Source: Deltaproteobacteria bacterium | GTDB taxonomy: Bacteria > Desulfobacterota > DSM-4660 > Desulfatiglandales > HGW-15 | NCBI GenBank assembly: GCA_020060805.1 | Contig: JAGUZM010000259.1 | Coordinates: 1-35,761 of the forward strand | DNA length: 35,761 nt | Direction of reading: 5' to 3' | Notes under the pieces: model-generated | Seen by the model: the letters and a program-made list of their open reading frames with translations, nothing else | Database searches by the model: none | Told to the model about the DNA's origin: nothing | Program-made: the position numbers and the translations under genes | Shown here: in pieces, positions 34,262 through 35,761 of the stretch | How positions within the stretch are numbered: position 1 is the first letter of the stretch | How the letters are laid out: every line of letters begins with the position of its first letter

Positions 34262-35428
34262 ATGAATGTCATTACAAATTCAGTCGTTCAGGTGCTTTTG
34301 TCGCTTCTGCCGGAGAAAGTCAATATTCCGCTGCATATCCCCGAGTTCGAGGGCAATGAAAAGTTGTATGTGAATCAGTGTATCGATTCAAATTTCGTCT
34401 CTTATCTCGGCGAGTTCGTGAACCACTTTGAAACCATGCTGTCCGAATTTACCGGCGCCAGGCGCGTTCTGGCGACCGTGAACGGGACCTCCGCACTTCA
34501 CGCTTGTCTGAAAATCGTCGGCGTGGCTCCAGGCGATGAGGTATTGCTTCCCTCTCTCACGTTTATTGCCACGGCCAATGCGGTCAGCTACTGCGGGGCG
34601 GTTCCCCATTTCGTGGATGTGGAAGAGAAAACGCTGGGGGTGGATCCCTTCAAACTGGCGGATCATCTGGAAGCAATCGCAGCGACCGACAATGAAGGCT
34701 GCATCGACAAGGAGACCGGCGCGCGCATTCATGCCATTGTCCCGGTGCATACATTCGGCCATCCGGCGGACATCGACCCGCTGTTGGAGGTGTGCCGGAG
34801 ATACGGCGTCAAGGTGGTGGAGGACGCGGCCGAGTCCCTGGGCTCCTATTACAAGGGAAGACATACCGGGACGTTCGGTCACGTCGCCGCCTTGAGCTTC
34901 AACGGCAACAAGATTATCACCACCGGAGGCGGCGGCGCCATCATGTGCAACGATGAGGATCTCGCTGATCTGGCAAAGCACATCACCACCACGGCGAAAG
35001 TACCGCACAGATGGGAGTACCGCCACGATATGGTCGGGTTCAACTATCGGCTCCCTGCCCTGAACGCGGCCATGGGATGCGCCCAGATGGAAAGGCTGCC
35101 CGATTTTTTGGCCCGAAAGCGGCGGCTGGCGGAGCATTATCAAGAGGCGTTTGAAGGGCTGGAAGGGCTCCGGTTTTTCAAGGAGCCGGAGTTTGCCATA
35201 AGCAACTACTGGCTGAATGCCCTCGTCCTGGACAAGCCGGATATGGGATTGCGGGACGAGGTCCTGGAGGCCACAAACAACGCAGGCTTCATGACTCGCC
35301 CGGTGTGGACTCTGCTCCATCGTCTCCCTATGTTCAGGGATTGCCCGAAGATGGACTTGAGCACCTCCGAGAGCCTGGAGGCGCGCATCATCAATATACC
35401 GAGCAGCGCTTACCTGGGAAACCCCTGA
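34262..35428 (+). CDS. LegC-type sugar-nucleotide aminotransferase
   Basis: A 388-residue DegT-family aminotransferase of the LegC group, which makes the 4-amino sugar of UDP-activated intermediates such as those for legionaminic acid or bacillosamine-like sugars. The group's first helix PLHIPEFEGNEKLYVNQCID is followed by SNFVSYLGEFVNHFE and TVNGTSALHACL. EDAAESLGSYY has the cofactor Asp at about 188, and SFNGNKIITTGGGGA the Schiff-base Lys at about 217. The extended DNEGCIDKETGARIHAIV loop is characteristic. The protein ends INIPSSAYLGNP, as expected. Downstream of the stop the DNA turns at once into repeat. A partner dehydratase is not in the window. Confidence 0.88.
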   Translation: MNVITNSVVQVLLSLLPEKVNIPLHIPEFEGNEKLYVNQCIDSNFVSYLGEFVNHFETMLSEFTGARRVLATVNGTSALHACLKIVGVAPGDEVLLPSLTFIATANAVSYCGAVPHFVDVEEKTLGVDPFKLADHLEAIAATDNEGCIDKETGARIHAIVPVHTFGHPADIDPLLEVCRRYGVKVVEDAAESLGSYYKGRHTGTFGHVAALSFNGNKIITTGGGGAIMCNDEDLADLAKHITTTAKVPHRWEYRHDMVGFNYRLPALNAAMGCAQMERLPDFLARKRRLAEHYQEAFEGLEGLRFFKEPEFAISNYWLNALVLDKPDMGLRDEVLEATNNAGFMTRPVWTLLHRLPMFRDCPKMDLSTSESLEARIINIPSSAYLGNP

Positions 35429-35431
35429 CCA

Positions 35432-35761
35432 TCCACAGATTACGCAGATTAGCACAGATTTCTTTGAAGACAAGAATCGGTGTGAATCGGTCAGATTACG
35501 CAGATTAGCACAGATTTTTTGAAAAACAGGAATCGGTGAGAATCGGTGTAATCTGCGGACACTGGAGATGGACTTGCGCACCTCCACAGATTACGCAGAT
35601 TAGCACAGATTTCTTTGAAAACAGGAATCGGTGAGAATCGGTGTAATCTGTGGATGACCAAAATCTGGTTCATCTGCGGAAGATAGACTTCAGCACCTGA
35701 CCTCCACAGATTTCTCAGATTAGCACAGATTTTTTTGAAGACAGGAATCGGTGTGAATCGG
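35432..35761. repeat. Block of palindromic CACAGATTACGCAGATT repeats (runs off the window)
   Basis: Four units start at about 35432, 35491, 35583 and 35703. Each has the order CACAGATTACGCAGATTAG, CACAGATT, a T-rich stretch, GGAATCGGTGAGAATCGGTG and (units 2 and 3) TAATCTGYGGA. The start of each unit holds CAGATT every ~10 bp. Spacers between units 2-3 and 3-4 contain near-copies of a 20-22 bp segment from the end of the preceding aminotransferase gene. No gene is supported here. Confidence 0.85.
35583..35654. repeat. Complete 72-bp repeat unit with 12-bp terminal inverted repeats
   Basis: Begins TCCACAGATTAC and ends GTAATCTGTGGA, a perfect 12-base inverted pair. As the best-preserved unit of the block it may represent the mobile or hairpin form. 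The ends match the core of the 4485-4827 arrays (ATCTGTGTAAT) apart from one base. Confidence 0.75.

Noticed and set aside
34388-35587. 399-aa ORF on the minus strand
   Set aside because: It mirrors the LegC-type gene, which has all family motifs. The minus-strand protein is low-complexity and partly translated repeat.
35432-35761. Possible CRISPR array
   Set aside because: Units are palindromic, unequally spaced and imperfect, the spacers resemble the neighbouring gene and each other, and no cas gene is present.

Overview
The window is a single-direction polysaccharide biosynthesis and export locus. Every gene I can support lies on the + strand. It probably encodes an O-antigen-like or capsular glycan. 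GC content looks to be about 50%, and start codons are a mix of ATG, GTG and TTG. The Wzm/Wzt exporter, the XrtA/exosortase-style polysaccharide deacetylase and the many short dispersed intergenic repeats suggest a Gram-negative bacterium of the Deltaproteobacteria/Desulfobacterota type. That placement is inference; no marker gene is present to prove it.

Left edge (1-1592): the tail of an unidentified upstream gene, then a MntA/HepT-type toxin-antitoxin pair held between two copies of a ~180-190 bp direct repeat. The repeat includes the 3' end of the upstream gene. 1593-5946: an intact UDP-GlcNAc 2-epimerase with a heptamer repeat embedded in its coding sequence, a wrecked gmd pseudogene, a small cupin protein, and a GxxExxY (PD-(D/E)XK-like) gene fragment flanked by oppositely oriented arrays of a ~20 bp repeat. 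A DegT-family aminotransferase of perosamine-synthase type follows, and its start codon sits at the end of one array. 5937-10569: a methyltransferase, the ABC exporter pair wzm and wzt (with a C-terminal glycan-recognition domain), and two more methyltransferases.

10570-10900 is a gene-free stretch with decayed-looking coding fragments. 10901-31351 is a long run of glycosyltransferases of many folds (GT2, GT4, GT8-like, CgeB-like and a striking bacterial relative of the plant reversibly glycosylated polypeptide/UDP-arabinopyranose mutase family). Interspersed are a TIGR04325 methyltransferase, a secreted TIM-barrel-like protein, a sulfotransferase-like NKWYS-type protein, a Wzy/WaaL-like membrane protein and an asparagine-synthetase-like protein that lacks the N-terminal catalytic cysteine. 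31447-35428: polysaccharide deacetylase, two GNAT acyltransferases and a LegC-type aminotransferase. The window ends inside a block of palindromic CACAGATTACGCAGATT repeats that also carries copies of a 20-22 bp piece of the preceding gene.

Working model: nucleotide sugars come from WecB, the two aminotransferases and pathways outside the window. About thirteen glycosyltransferases assemble a long and complex repeat. Methyl, possible sulfate, amide and acyl groups decorate it, and the chain leaves through Wzm/Wzt, with Wzt_C probably reading a terminal modification. No initiating sugar-phosphate transferase, flippase or outer-membrane export protein is visible, so the locus must continue outside the window.
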